NCBI RefSeq assembly: GCF_038957035.1
Contig: NZ_CP152412.1
Coordinates: forward strand, 806,001-870,000
Source: Bradyrhizobium sp. B097
GTDB lineage: Bacteria > Pseudomonadota > Alphaproteobacteria > Rhizobiales > Xanthobacteraceae
DNA: 64,000 nt
Reading direction: 5' to 3'
Positions within the stretch are counted from its first letter, which is position 1. Every line of letters starts with the position of its first letter. Both the position numbers and the translations under genes were made by a program. The notes beneath the pieces were generated by a model that was not told where the DNA came from, made no database searches, and saw only the letters and a program-made list of their open reading frames with translations. Below, piece by piece: positions 25,497 to 33,811 of the stretch.

Positions 25497-25694
25497 TCAT
25501 GGTAGTCGCGATCCGCTCGGGTCAAATTCGATTTCGATGATGTCCAATGCATCGCCCCTTTGGTCTCGGCGCCTCCATGCAATTATTGCCTCATCCTTCG
25601 TGTCGTAGGTGCGGCTACTGGGGTGAAACTCTCCGGCGAGCGGCCCGACGGGGTCCGCTTTGAATATTACAATCCACTGTTTCTTGAAGGTCAT
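25497..25694 (-). CDS. Small unknown protein, 65 residues
   Basis: Reads MTFKKQWIVIFKADPVGPL and then TYDTKDEAIIAWRRRDQRGDAL. Not recognised, and no clear ribosome site. The frame stays open upstream to 25832, but residues there (QSAIIALFRVIN) are a leftover of an SRAP gene start rather than part of this protein, so the ATG at 25694 is preferred. Confidence 0.45.
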   Translation of the reverse strand: MTFKKQWIVIFKADPVGPLAGEFHPSSRTYDTKDEAIIAWRRRDQRGDALDIIEIEFDPSGSRLP

Positions 25695-25737
25695 GCAAAT
25701 CAGCCCAAAAAGCAGATAAGGCCCGACGACGTGGCCA

Positions 25738-25772
25738 TTGATTACGCGGAACAGCGCGATTATCGCGGATTG
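25738..25772 (-). pseudogene. Remnant of a second SRAP gene start
   Basis: This 35-base piece matches 25009-25043 inside the SRAP gene at 30 of 35 positions and would encode QSAIIALFRVIN, against [12 protein letters not shown] in the intact protein. The rest of the gene is missing. Confidence 0.55.
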
Positions 25773-25776
25773 CACT

Positions 25777-26373
25777 TTAAGGATCGGCTCTAATTCCGAG
25801 AAGGGTCTTGTTGATCCTGCTGCCCCGAACAAACCATTCGCGATCTAGCTCTCGCACGGAGACGTGCGGCTTCGCCTCAAGCTCCTCTCGAAATCGTCGG
25901 AGCAGCCTCGGATAATAACTCGCGATGCCCACCACCTGGCCGTTTCCATCAATGTCATGCTCAATATCGGCCCCCCTCAGAACCTGACGGTCCACGATTG
26001 GTAAGGTCGTGGGGAAGTACGCGGCCAGAAGCGCAGATGCGTAAGATGGGCCAAAGCCAGCAATCTTTGTATATGCGCATGCCGTCAATCCGAGGAATTC
26101 ACTTGCCTCTGTGCAAAGAGCGTCGATGGTTTGGAATTCCCCGAGGTCGCGTCCACCGATCAGCATAGCCAGTTCGGAAAGCTGGCGGGTATAGTGAGGC
26201 AATTTCTCGCCTAGGCTACGCAGGGGCTCGACAACCGAGTTGTTACCGCCTTTGAAATTGCTGACTAGGGCCAATTCTACCGGCTCGATTTTGTAACGAG
26301 CATCTGGTGGCTTTAGCTCGATGAACCGAACAAGGTATTCAAAGGCGAAGTTCAACTTGTCCCATCGTTCCAT
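25777..26373 (-). CDS. Unknown protein with helix-hairpin-helix-like centre
   Basis: A 198-residue protein. Residues 105-140 (YTKIAGFGPSYASALLAAYFP then TLPIVDRQVLRGAD) have the glycine-loop pattern of a helix-hairpin-helix DNA-binding element followed by a short acidic-aromatic stretch, as in proteins that scan DNA. The rest is helical and not assignable. GGGGAA lies about 10 bases before the ATG. It is in the same direction as the genes on both sides and ends 82 bases before the small 65-residue gene. Confidence 0.6.
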   Translation of the reverse strand: MERWDKLNFAFEYLVRFIELKPPDARYKIEPVELALVSNFKGGNNSVVEPLRSLGEKLPHYTRQLSELAMLIGGRDLGEFQTIDALCTEASEFLGLTACAYTKIAGFGPSYASALLAAYFPTTLPIVDRQVLRGADIEHDIDGNGQVVGIASYYPRLLRRFREELEAKPHVSVRELDREWFVRGSRINKTLLGIRADP

Positions 26374-26602
26374 GAACGTTGCGTTCCCCGAATGGCCTAT
26401 CTTTGACCCGGCTACCGCGACGGCAGATCACTCGCCGAAATCATCGCCAGGCCGCAAGCGCCACCAGATGGCTGCGCTTGTACGGACGGCCTCCCGCTGG
26501 CACTTATGTAGTCGGTGTGCGCAATTTTGGTAATCGCGCGCCCCGGTAAAGCGGAGTGGCTTCGCTGACTGATCTTCGCTGCTTCGGGTAGACCTTGTTT
26601 TT
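26374..26602. other. Gap between the unknown gene and the SIR2-STAND gene
   Basis: 229 bases. A 64-codon minus frame starts with ATGA overlapping the SIR2-STAND stop and has AGGTGG before it, but its protein looks non-coding. No terminator seen. Confidence 0.35.
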
Positions 26603-29017
26603 TCATTCCACCTCAGCCTCTGTCACCTGTCCTTGAATGCGTCGCTCCAACCTGGATATCGTCCTAGTGAGATCGGGGTCCCCTAGCTTTTCTTCGGCCT
26701 CACGCAGGCGAGACATTGCCTCATCAAATATGCTGTATGCTCCGACGAGCTTGTAGTATTGAACGCCAACCTCTGCGTAGGCCGCGAGAAGAGATTTGTT
26801 TAGGGCAAAGCGGTTCATGCCAACGAGAGCCAAATCCCGTGCCTCTTCGAGGATTGTCACGCGGTCCTCAGCCATGAGGCCAGGTGACTTGCTTGCGCGG
26901 GCGACTAAGAGGTCTACTTTGTACCTGTAGACGGGGCCATCAAGAGAGAAGTCTGCCTCAAACACGCGGATTTCCGTCTCTGCTTTGTCGTAGTCGCCGC
27001 TTGCTATGAGGTTTCTGATAAGCCGGTGCCGTGGAACGCGCTCACCCGGTGCTGCGGATATCATCATGCGGAGGAGGCGGTTCTGCGTTTCCTTGCTGGG
27101 AATTGACGGAATGCCGGTATCGACATTGCAAAGTTCCTTAATAGTGCGGACTTCAATGTCGTACGTTGGTTGCAGGTTACGAATGACCTGTTCAAACAGC
27201 GCTACGATCTTGTCGGTATCATTGAACTTGTAACGAGTTACGATGTTGGCGATTACGGTGTGCCGAGCCCGCCACGCGTAAATGCTCTCTCGCTCGCTTA
27301 CGTCGTATTCCGTGATGATATCAGTCAGTCCATCGAGCACCGCTGAGATCGACGATGCCGGGATGTGCAGCAGTCTTATCAGGAGCTGGCGATGCACCTT
27401 AACTCCTGCATTCTCTAGTGCAGCCACATATCGGTAGATGTCTTGTAGATTTGGTGCCAGCTCAGCGTACTCGCGCAAGATAATGTCATCGAAGTTCTCC
27501 GATGCAAATATGCTACGAAGGCAAACAAACATGTCTGCCTCGCACCGGTCTACGAGACGAAGCCGTTTCTCTGGACGGGAAAAGCCGTTGAACTGCGGCT
27601 CGATGAGCTTCTTGATGGATGGAGTGATATCTACGAGTTGTAAGAGGCGCTCGATCTCCTCGCCTGAGAGCTGAGAAAGACGAAACTCCTTGCCAAATTT
27701 ATAAAGCGTCGCCGTCTTTATTCGCGGGTTCCATTGGTGGCGCGTTGCGACGAGTAAGAGCTTAAGATGCGGGTTGTCTGCGGCTAAAAGCCGGTCCGCC
27801 AGCTCATTGATTTCGAAGAGGTATTGATGAGCGTCGTCGATCAACAGGACGCCCTTCAGCCCTCGTTCGCGCAAATCGGCCGCTAGTTTGAACCACTCTG
27901 AAACCGCGAATGGCATGTCTTGCTTATGCTCCCAACACAGCACGTCCACAGCGCGGAGCTTTTGCAGCGCCTGCCTCGCGGCAGTCGTTTTGCCAACGCC
28001 GCTGGCTCCCAGAAGTGTTGCGGTTAGCGCGCTCTCCAACGTGAGCTGGGCGGTGATGTCTGAGGCAACGGTACGATCAAAAGTTAGCCCGGCAAGGATA
28101 TCGGCATGACTAGCAGCGCGACCATTGAACATGCTTCCTACGTCGCTGCGTTTCGGATCAGAGCCATGCGCAACGTCAATTGTCGCAGGCCGCAACGCCG
28201 GATGCCTATCAAGAGGGTCATCGCCGACGATGACAGGCTCGTTGAATTTCTTTGCCGTAAGCCCCGCAAAAAACTCGTCAATTCCGCCAAAACACACAGT
28301 AAGACCGCGTGCTTCAAACAATGCTGCACGATCGTCATCGCGCGTGTACAGGAATAGGACGATCTGGCCGCCGTTATCCATTTGCGCGTTGAGATTTGCC
28401 GCCTTGTTTGCGATATCGCGTATATCTGGATCGACGAGTGAGTGACCGATGATAATAAGCATCGCGCCAGCAAGGTCACTTTTCAGCCTGGCGTAGAGCT
28501 GCTCACGGTAGAGAGAAGTGAGGTCGTAGTCGCCGTCCGTCAAAATGATGCGCGAACGGTCACCATCCACGACGTCCTTCTCTATGGTCCCATGCAGCTT
28601 GAAGACTTTCTGCGCGAGCGCATTCTCATGACCGCGGAAATCAAAGTCTGACGAGTAAACATTGATCGGAAGGTCGCGACGCCTGTAGGTCTGTTCAATC
28701 AAATCGTCGAAGTTTGTCGTATAGAGGCTCCGCCAATTATAGAGCGGAAGGTTCAATAATCCCCCAGTCGGCTTCAATGATCTGAACTGCTCCCGAAGTG
28801 CAGCGATCAGTGTCTTCCGTCCTGCCTTTCTCTCCGCGAGACTAGCGATCTCAGGCAGCGTGAAGCCGGTTTCTGGAAGTGTGAACCGTCGAGCAAAGAA
28901 ATCGACCAGCGCTTGTGAAGTTGGTGCGCGCGAAGGAATAGAAGACCCTGCACCAAATAGAAGGACTGTTCGCTCCGGCTCTATTCGGCTTATTAGGCTC
29001 TGCACACTTTCAACCAA
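26603..29017 (-). CDS. SIR2-STAND defence protein (Avs5-like)
   Basis: An 804-residue protein with three parts. Residues 1-260 form a SIR2-like NAD-binding domain: LLFGAGSSIPSR (19-30), LYTTNFDDLIEQ with Asn102, KLHG with His142 and IIIGHSLVDPDI (188-199). Residues about 300-560 are a STAND-type P-loop ATPase: Walker A LLGASGVGKTT (335-345) and Walker B GVLLIDDAHQ (389-398). The rest is helical TPR-like repeats. In the Avs5 family the C-terminal repeats sense a phage protein, the ATPase assembles, and the SIR2 domain destroys NAD+. Assignment to Avs5 rests on domain order only. TTG start with AGGAGG 5 bases upstream. It is the last gene of the island, 219 bases inside the right repeat. Confidence 0.85.
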   Translation of the reverse strand: MVESVQSLISRIEPERTVLLFGAGSSIPSRAPTSQALVDFFARRFTLPETGFTLPEIASLAERKAGRKTLIAALREQFRSLKPTGGLLNLPLYNWRSLYTTNFDDLIEQTYRRRDLPINVYSSDFDFRGHENALAQKVFKLHGTIEKDVVDGDRSRIILTDGDYDLTSLYREQLYARLKSDLAGAMLIIIGHSLVDPDIRDIANKAANLNAQMDNGGQIVLFLYTRDDDRAALFEARGLTVCFGGIDEFFAGLTAKKFNEPVIVGDDPLDRHPALRPATIDVAHGSDPKRSDVGSMFNGRAASHADILAGLTFDRTVASDITAQLTLESALTATLLGASGVGKTTAARQALQKLRAVDVLCWEHKQDMPFAVSEWFKLAADLRERGLKGVLLIDDAHQYLFEINELADRLLAADNPHLKLLLVATRHQWNPRIKTATLYKFGKEFRLSQLSGEEIERLLQLVDITPSIKKLIEPQFNGFSRPEKRLRLVDRCEADMFVCLRSIFASENFDDIILREYAELAPNLQDIYRYVAALENAGVKVHRQLLIRLLHIPASSISAVLDGLTDIITEYDVSERESIYAWRARHTVIANIVTRYKFNDTDKIVALFEQVIRNLQPTYDIEVRTIKELCNVDTGIPSIPSKETQNRLLRMMISAAPGERVPRHRLIRNLIASGDYDKAETEIRVFEADFSLDGPVYRYKVDLLVARASKSPGLMAEDRVTILEEARDLALVGMNRFALNKSLLAAYAEVGVQYYKLVGAYSIFDEAMSRLREAEEKLGDPDLTRTISRLERRIQGQVTEAEVE

Positions 29018-29235
29018 GGTAGCCTCCTGATTCGACTACCAGCGATTGTGGCGTCCCGTCTGCCTCTACCAAATGGATTTAATTTCGCTATCCCCGTTAG
29101 CCACAGCGCGGTAGCCATATAAGCTGCGACTGTGGTCGCCTACGGACGGGGCTAAATCAGGTGCAGAGAAAATACGGACACTATAGGGACCCCACCCGCT
29201 CAAGTGTTTGATTTAACGATGAATTTTTGTTTATA

Positions 29236-29255
29236 GCCTCTCCCACAAGGGGAGA
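29236..29255. other. attR: right copy of 20-bp direct repeat bounding the island
   Basis: Identical to 9693-9712. Here the sequence continues GGCGGAGCG, the right half of the intergenic palindrome that is missing on the left side, while the left half is missing here. Confidence 0.65.
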
Positions 29256-29293
29256 GGCGGAGCGTATATGCCGCACGAGAATCGTTCTTGTCG

Positions 29294-29959
29294 TTACGCC
29301 GCCTTCGGGCTCGCCGTCCCGTCCGCCAACTTCACCCGCCCTAGCATCTCTGCAGCCGTCATCACATGCGCGGTCGAGAATGCGAGGATCGTCAGCGTGG
29401 CGCGATGCACCTCTTCGGCGGACAGGGCGCCCTGGCCGACATCCGGATAGTCGAACGTACCCGTCGCATCCGACAGGAAGACGACCTTGTAATTGTGGAA
29501 CATGGCGTCGCGCGCGGTGGCGTGGCAGCAGTTCTCGGTGGTCGTTCCCGAGATGATGACCGTCGTGATGCCCCATTCGCGCAGGATGAGGTCGAGGTCG
29601 GTGGCGAAGAACGCGCTGTAGCGGTGCTTCTTGATGACGTGCTCGCCGGCTGCGGGCGCAAGGTCGTTGAAGATCTCGACACCTTCGGTGCCGTCGACCA
29701 GTGACGACCGGTCGGCGATCGGCGAGTAGAGATCGTCATACAGCCCCATGTCGCTGCCGTCGCGGCGATGCACATGCGCGGTGTAGATGACGCGGATACC
29801 CTTGTCGCGGCAGGCCTTCAGGGTCTGCGCCAGCCGCGGCACCATGGCGGCGGCCTGCGCCGACCGCAGCTTGGCGCCCTCGGCCACGAAATCGTTCTGC
29901 ATGTCGACCACGATCATGACGGTTCGCGCTGGGTCGATGATGTCGCATTGATAGCCCAT
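29294..29959 (-). CDS. Cysteine hydrolase (isochorismatase superfamily)
   Basis: A 221-residue amidohydrolase with the Asp-Lys-Cys triad of the superfamily: Asp in MIVVDMQNDFV, Lys in VIKKHRYSAF and Cys in TTTENCCHATARDAM. Members hydrolyse amides such as biuret, ureidoacrylate or nicotinamide. The real start is 29959 (MGYQCDIIDPART), with GGAG about 8 bases upstream; the open frame continues far upstream. It is divergent from an AraC regulator at 30110. A biuret hydrolase would feed atzF at 1.3 kb, which is about 6.9 kb away if the island is removed, but the substrate is not evident from sequence. Confidence 0.85.
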   Translation of the reverse strand: MGYQCDIIDPARTVMIVVDMQNDFVAEGAKLRSAQAAAMVPRLAQTLKACRDKGIRVIYTAHVHRRDGSDMGLYDDLYSPIADRSSLVDGTEGVEIFNDLAPAAGEHVIKKHRYSAFFATDLDLILREWGITTVIISGTTTENCCHATARDAMFHNYKVVFLSDATGTFDYPDVGQGALSAEEVHRATLTILAFSTAHVMTAAEMLGRVKLADGTASPKAA

Positions 29960-30109
29960 GTGGTGTCTCCTCTCCTGAAGGGAGACCGTTTCTACATCCG
30001 CCGCGGCCGCCATTCTTGGCTGCGCTGGCCAATCGCTGGCCCCTGCTTGCCAGAACGGAGGGGTGGACGCAGAATATCCGGCTGCCGGGTTGGGCAGGAG
30101 CAAGGTCCG

Positions 30110-31060
30110 ATGCAGACCCCAGATCATACAGTCGTCGCGCAAACACTTGTTGCGCCGGGTGACAGCTTTGACCGTTGGCATCACGTCACCTGCCGCGAAT
30201 TCTCGCTGACCGAATGCCGCCGCGTCGCCGACGAGGCGTTTGAGGCGTCGATCTCGATCCGCCATTTCGGCCCACTCGCGATCAACGACATCTGGTCGTC
30301 GACCCCGGCCGCCGACCGCATCCGGGTGATGCGCAGCGCGAGCGACGTCCGCAGGGACCCGCGCGACTATTTCATGCTGTGGCTGACGTTGCGCGGCGAG
30401 GTCAGCTTCGCGCAGGGCGGACGCGCGGTGCGGATGCGCCGGGGCGATCTCATGCTCCATGACCAGGCGCAGCCGTTCACGCTCGAATTCGCTCCGAGCG
30501 CGCGTTCGATCATGGTGTCGATCCCGCGGCCGCTGCTGCTTGCGCGCCTGCCGGATGCGCAGCGGCTGACGGCACGGCGGGTCGGCAACGCGTCGAAAGT
30601 GGGCGCGCTGGCGGGATCGTTGATCCGCCGGCTGGCGCGGCTCGATGACGAGGCCGGGCCGGCCGCGATAAGGCTTGGCGCCTCAGCGCTCGATATTTTC
30701 GCGACCACGCTCCAGACCGAGCTGACGGACGATGTGCCGCAGCGCGGCGACGAACGGCTGGCGCGGGTCAAGGCTTATATCGCGGCTAATCTCGACGATC
30801 CCGAGCTCGATCTTGATACAATCGCCGCGGCGCAGAACATGGCGCCGCGCACGCTCAATCGCCTGTTCGCACGCGAAGGTACGACGCCGATCCGCTGGCT
30901 CTGGCAGCAGCGCCTCGCCGGCGCCTATCAGGCACTGGCCGAACGGCGCTTCAGCCATGTCACCGATGCGGCGCTGAGCTTCGGCTTCAGCGACGTCTCG
31001 CATTTCAGCCGCGCCTTCAAGGCCGCGTTCGGCCGCTCGCCGCATCAAGTGATGGGCTGA
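30110..31060 (+). CDS. AraC-family transcriptional regulator
   Basis: A 316-residue regulator. The N-terminal half (about 20-190) is an AraC ligand-binding-like domain; the C-terminal AraC HTH pair runs about 215-315 (LDTIAAAQNMAPRTLNRLFA and then VTDAALSFGFSDVSHFSRAFKAAFGRSP). GGCAGGAG lies about 9 bases before the ATG. It is divergent from the cysteine hydrolase with 150 bases between the starts, so it probably controls it. Effector unknown. Confidence 0.9.
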   Translation: MQTPDHTVVAQTLVAPGDSFDRWHHVTCREFSLTECRRVADEAFEASISIRHFGPLAINDIWSSTPAADRIRVMRSASDVRRDPRDYFMLWLTLRGEVSFAQGGRAVRMRRGDLMLHDQAQPFTLEFAPSARSIMVSIPRPLLLARLPDAQRLTARRVGNASKVGALAGSLIRRLARLDDEAGPAAIRLGASALDIFATTLQTELTDDVPQRGDERLARVKAYIAANLDDPELDLDTIAAAQNMAPRTLNRLFAREGTTPIRWLWQQRLAGAYQALAERRFSHVTDAALSFGFSDVSHFSRAFKAAFGRSPHQVMG

Positions 31061-31217
31061 CGCTGTATCCGCCAGTGCGGCTGCGCGGCGGCACGGAGCG
31101 ATCGCAACCCGCCGACCGGTTCGCGTTCCGCCTCGCTTCATTCGGTCCGCCTTGCGCACAAGGCGAGAGGCGAATCGAGATCGGCAGCACCTGACGCGGC
31201 GTGCAGCACCAAAGATG

Positions 31218-31670
31218 TTATTTCGGCGGAGGCGCCTTCGGGAAGGCCGACACCATCCGGATCTTCCAATTTCCGCCCTGGTTGACATACGCCCCGGTCC
31301 AGCGGCCAACCACATCAAGCGGCTCGCCATTCTGATTCTTGCCGGTGATGTGATATTCGCCAGTCGCGATAGCCGTATCGGTTCCCAACGGCTGGGCCTC
31401 GTCCACCGTTATTTCATTGTGGTTGAACCCAGCCTTGAAGATGCCTTCGTAGGTCTGGGCGATATCGGTGTGCGACCCGGTCGCATTGACGACCATCCCG
31501 CCGGGCGCATAGAGCGCAGCGATCCCGGCACCATTCTGCTTGTTGAAGCTGTCGGCATAGGTCGCCGCGACCTTCTCGAATTGTTGCTTCAGACTTTCGT
31601 CGCCAGCGGTCGCGGTCGCAGGCATCGCGAGCAACGCAATGAACAGATATAAGGCGGAAGACATTCGCAT
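31218..31670 (-). CDS. Secreted SnoaL/DUF4440-type protein
   Basis: A 150-residue NTF2-fold protein with a signal peptide (MRMSSALYLFIALLAMPATATA) and mature part beginning GDESLKQQ. The core FEKVAATYADSFNKQNGAGIAALYAPGG and the ending GNWKIRMVSAFPK are typical of SnoaL-like domains that bind a small ligand in a cone-shaped cavity. Its substrate cannot be told. The 234 bases between it and the esterase gene upstream hold no recognisable gene. Confidence 0.8.
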   Translation of the reverse strand: MRMSSALYLFIALLAMPATATAGDESLKQQFEKVAATYADSFNKQNGAGIAALYAPGGMVVNATGSHTDIAQTYEGIFKAGFNHNEITVDEAQPLGTDTAIATGEYHITGKNQNGEPLDVVGRWTGAYVNQGGNWKIRMVSAFPKAPPPK

Positions 31671-31904
31671 TGCATTCCCTCCTTAAAATCATTGTTGAGG
31701 ATCTGTCTCGGCCAGCCGGGACCGCGATGGTGTAGCACATCGACCATCGATAAGAGCTGCCCGCGCGCCGCGATACGGCAATGCCGCTGGCTAAGAGGGG
31801 GTAGTCCCGCTGGCGGAGCCGCGGGGCTCCACGATAGGCGCACGCGCCGCTGCACTCGCTCCGCGCAAGCAGAGCGACGATCCGAAGTTGCGATGAAGCT
31901 TACC

Positions 31905-33566
31905 TCACGGCGCGCAGGAGAAACTCGCTGCCGCGTTCACCGGGCCTGCCTTGTAACGCGGCCAGGTCGGCCAGCGGCACAATGGCAGCGCGCGGATTGT
32001 GTCGAAGGCCGGCGCCTCGGTCTGCTGCTCGCGCACTTCGAGATCGCCGGGCGCCTTGCCGTTCTCGACCCAGTCGACCAGCACGGCCAGCATGTCGACA
32101 TTGGCGGGAGCGCCGGAGCCGACATGGTCGACGCCGGGCGCAGTGTAGAGCCGGGCGAATTCCGCGACCTTGTCCTTGCCGAGCGTTTTCTCGACATTCT
32201 CGAAGTAGCGGATGCCGGCATAGGGGCTTTGCGCGTAGTCGGACATGTGTTCGAGGATCACGAGCTTGCCGCCGTGGGCGTGGAAGCGACTGAGGTCCGG
32301 ATCGGTTGAATCCATCAGCGCGGAGACTTCCAGCACCCGCGCCTTGTGGTCCTCGGGCTTGTAGGTCGTGACGTCGAGTTTCGGATCGCGGGCGAAGACA
32401 TACTGAATGCCGCCGGCGCCGTAGATCCAGGCGATGCCGTTGCTCGGAGCGGGCGGCTGCGCCGGTGCCGTGCTGCCAAGCCACCAGGCCTTCCAGCCGC
32501 CGGTCGGGCCGAACGCCGGCGTGTTCTCGCCGGACACGCCCCAGCCCGGATAGTCGTCGAGGCCGTTGGCGAGCGGGAAGGAGAACTTGTAAGGCGCATG
32601 CAGGGTCTCGATCGCGGCAATTTGCTTGTCGCTCAGGCAGTCGTCGCCGCTGTGTCCCGCGGCGCATGCCAGCGTGGCCGGCTTGAACGCGGCCTTGCAG
32701 CCGACGGGATCCTGCACCAGCGCGTCGTCGGAGCCGTCCTGCGTGTCGCAGGCCTTCAGCACGGCGTCGGCCACGAGCTTGACCTGCGCCGGCTTGATCC
32801 AGCCGTCGCCCATGGTCACGAGGCCGGAGCGGGTGCCGGCATGCTGCAACCCGACCCAGTTGATCACGGGGACGCGCGCGAAGATGCCGTCGAAATCGTC
32901 GGGGTAGCGCTGCGCCATGGTCAGCGCCTCACGGCCGCCCTCGGACGATCCCATGAAATACATCTTGGCCGGCGGTGTGCCGTATGCGCGAGTGATCAGC
33001 GCCCGCGCGACATCGCGCACCTTCTTGTAGGCCTTGTGCGAAAAATTCTCGAACGCCTCGTCGTTGAGCGCGAACAGCTGCGGCGGCTCGCCCGGCTTCG
33101 ACTCGTGGCCGGAGTCGGTGCCGACGGTCGCGAAGCCGAGCGCCAGCGGCGAGGCCTTGTCGAACGGATAGGCCGGCGGCAGGCCGAGACCTGTGATCAG
33201 CACGCCGTTGAAGCCGCCGCCGCCATATTGCAGCGAGCGGCCGTTCCACTCGACGGGCAGGTTGACCTCGAACTTGATCGGCGGCGCGGTGGGATCGGTC
33301 GGCGTGATCTGCCCGAGCACCTTGCAGAAGGCGGGATTGGCCGGGATGATGCGGCCGGAAGGTGTCGGTCCCTTCTCGGCGACCGAGAGCGGCGACGGTG
33401 CCTGGAGCGTGGCGCTGTCGATCTTGGTCGCGCCATCGGTTGAGCCGGCCAGTCCGCCGCAGGTCGCCGCGGGATCGCCGGTCATCTTGGCCACTTGCGC
33501 CGACGCTGATGACGCTAGCGCGAGGAGTGAGCTTGCAAGCGCCAGGGCGCGCGCATTGATCCGCAT
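31905..33566 (-). CDS. Tannase / feruloyl esterase family protein
   Basis: A secreted ester hydrolase (553 residues; signal peptide about 1-23, ending ASSASAQ). The alpha/beta-hydrolase nucleophile is Ser208 in YFMGSSEGGREAL, with probable Asp443 and His481 (APGVDHVGSG); PDDFDGI after the nucleophile is typical of PF07519. Family members release ferulate or gallate from plant esters, or cleave MHET. The usual CS-D-HC disulfide is absent: residue 207 is Ser and 482 is Val. GGGAGG lies before the ATG. Ferulate released here could supply the feruloyl-CoA synthetase at 4 kb, an inference from context only. Confidence 0.87.
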   Translation of the reverse strand: MRINARALALASSLLALASSASAQVAKMTGDPAATCGGLAGSTDGATKIDSATLQAPSPLSVAEKGPTPSGRIIPANPAFCKVLGQITPTDPTAPPIKFEVNLPVEWNGRSLQYGGGGFNGVLITGLGLPPAYPFDKASPLALGFATVGTDSGHESKPGEPPQLFALNDEAFENFSHKAYKKVRDVARALITRAYGTPPAKMYFMGSSEGGREALTMAQRYPDDFDGIFARVPVINWVGLQHAGTRSGLVTMGDGWIKPAQVKLVADAVLKACDTQDGSDDALVQDPVGCKAAFKPATLACAAGHSGDDCLSDKQIAAIETLHAPYKFSFPLANGLDDYPGWGVSGENTPAFGPTGGWKAWWLGSTAPAQPPAPSNGIAWIYGAGGIQYVFARDPKLDVTTYKPEDHKARVLEVSALMDSTDPDLSRFHAHGGKLVILEHMSDYAQSPYAGIRYFENVEKTLGKDKVAEFARLYTAPGVDHVGSGAPANVDMLAVLVDWVENGKAPGDLEVREQQTEAPAFDTIRALPLCRWPTWPRYKAGPVNAAASFSCAP

Positions 33567-33650
33567 TGTTTCCTCCCGGCAAAGATTGTTGCCATGGCAA
33601 ATATTTCACGCGGGATGTCGGCGCGCAATGGCACGCGCCACTCCATCTCC

Positions 33651-33786
33651 GTCATCCTGAGGAGCGCGGCACGCGCGTCTCGAAGGATCGACGGCTCGCG
33701 TGGCGCCGCGCGACGATCATGCCTGGTACGATCTGGGCCGTGCATACTTCGAGACGCGGCCAAGAGGCCGCTCCTCAGAATGACGG
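33651..33786. repeat. Paired inverted repeat of the GTCATCCTGAGG class
   Basis: CGTCATCCTGAGGAGCGCGG at 33651 is inverted as GGCCGCTCCTCAGAATGACGG ending 33786; both arms also carry TCGAAGG or CTTCGAG. It separates the esterase and NADH dehydrogenase genes. The same class recurs at 44121 and 53713. Confidence 0.75.
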
Positions 33787-33811
33787 GGTTAAGGTTGAGC
33801 TCGCGTGAACG

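Larger units (their letters stand above)
9713..29235. mobile_element. Integrated genomic island with P4-type replication gene and defence cargo (about 19.5 kb)
   Basis: Bounded by a perfect 20-bp direct repeat, with an integrase just inside the left end. Contents: tyrosine integrase, AlpA-like protein, P4-type primase-helicase, several unknown genes, M41 protease, class III cyclase, MmeI-like restriction-modification enzyme, SRAP protein, small unknown genes, and a SIR2-STAND gene at the right end. The right half is visibly more AT-rich than the flanking host DNA. The gene order (integrase, small HTH, primase, then accessory genes) resembles P4-like satellites and similar integrative elements; no capsid, terminase or conjugation gene was seen. 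Confidence 0.8.

Noticed and set aside
26412..26606. 64-residue minus-strand frame starting in the ATGA of the SIR2-STAND stop
   Set aside because: The protein is low-complexity with no recognisable family and looks like non-coding translation; only the overlap and an AGGTGG support it.
29768..30109. Upstream extension of the AraC gene
   Set aside because: It lies antisense to the cysteine hydrolase, and the ATG at 30110 has a good ribosome site.
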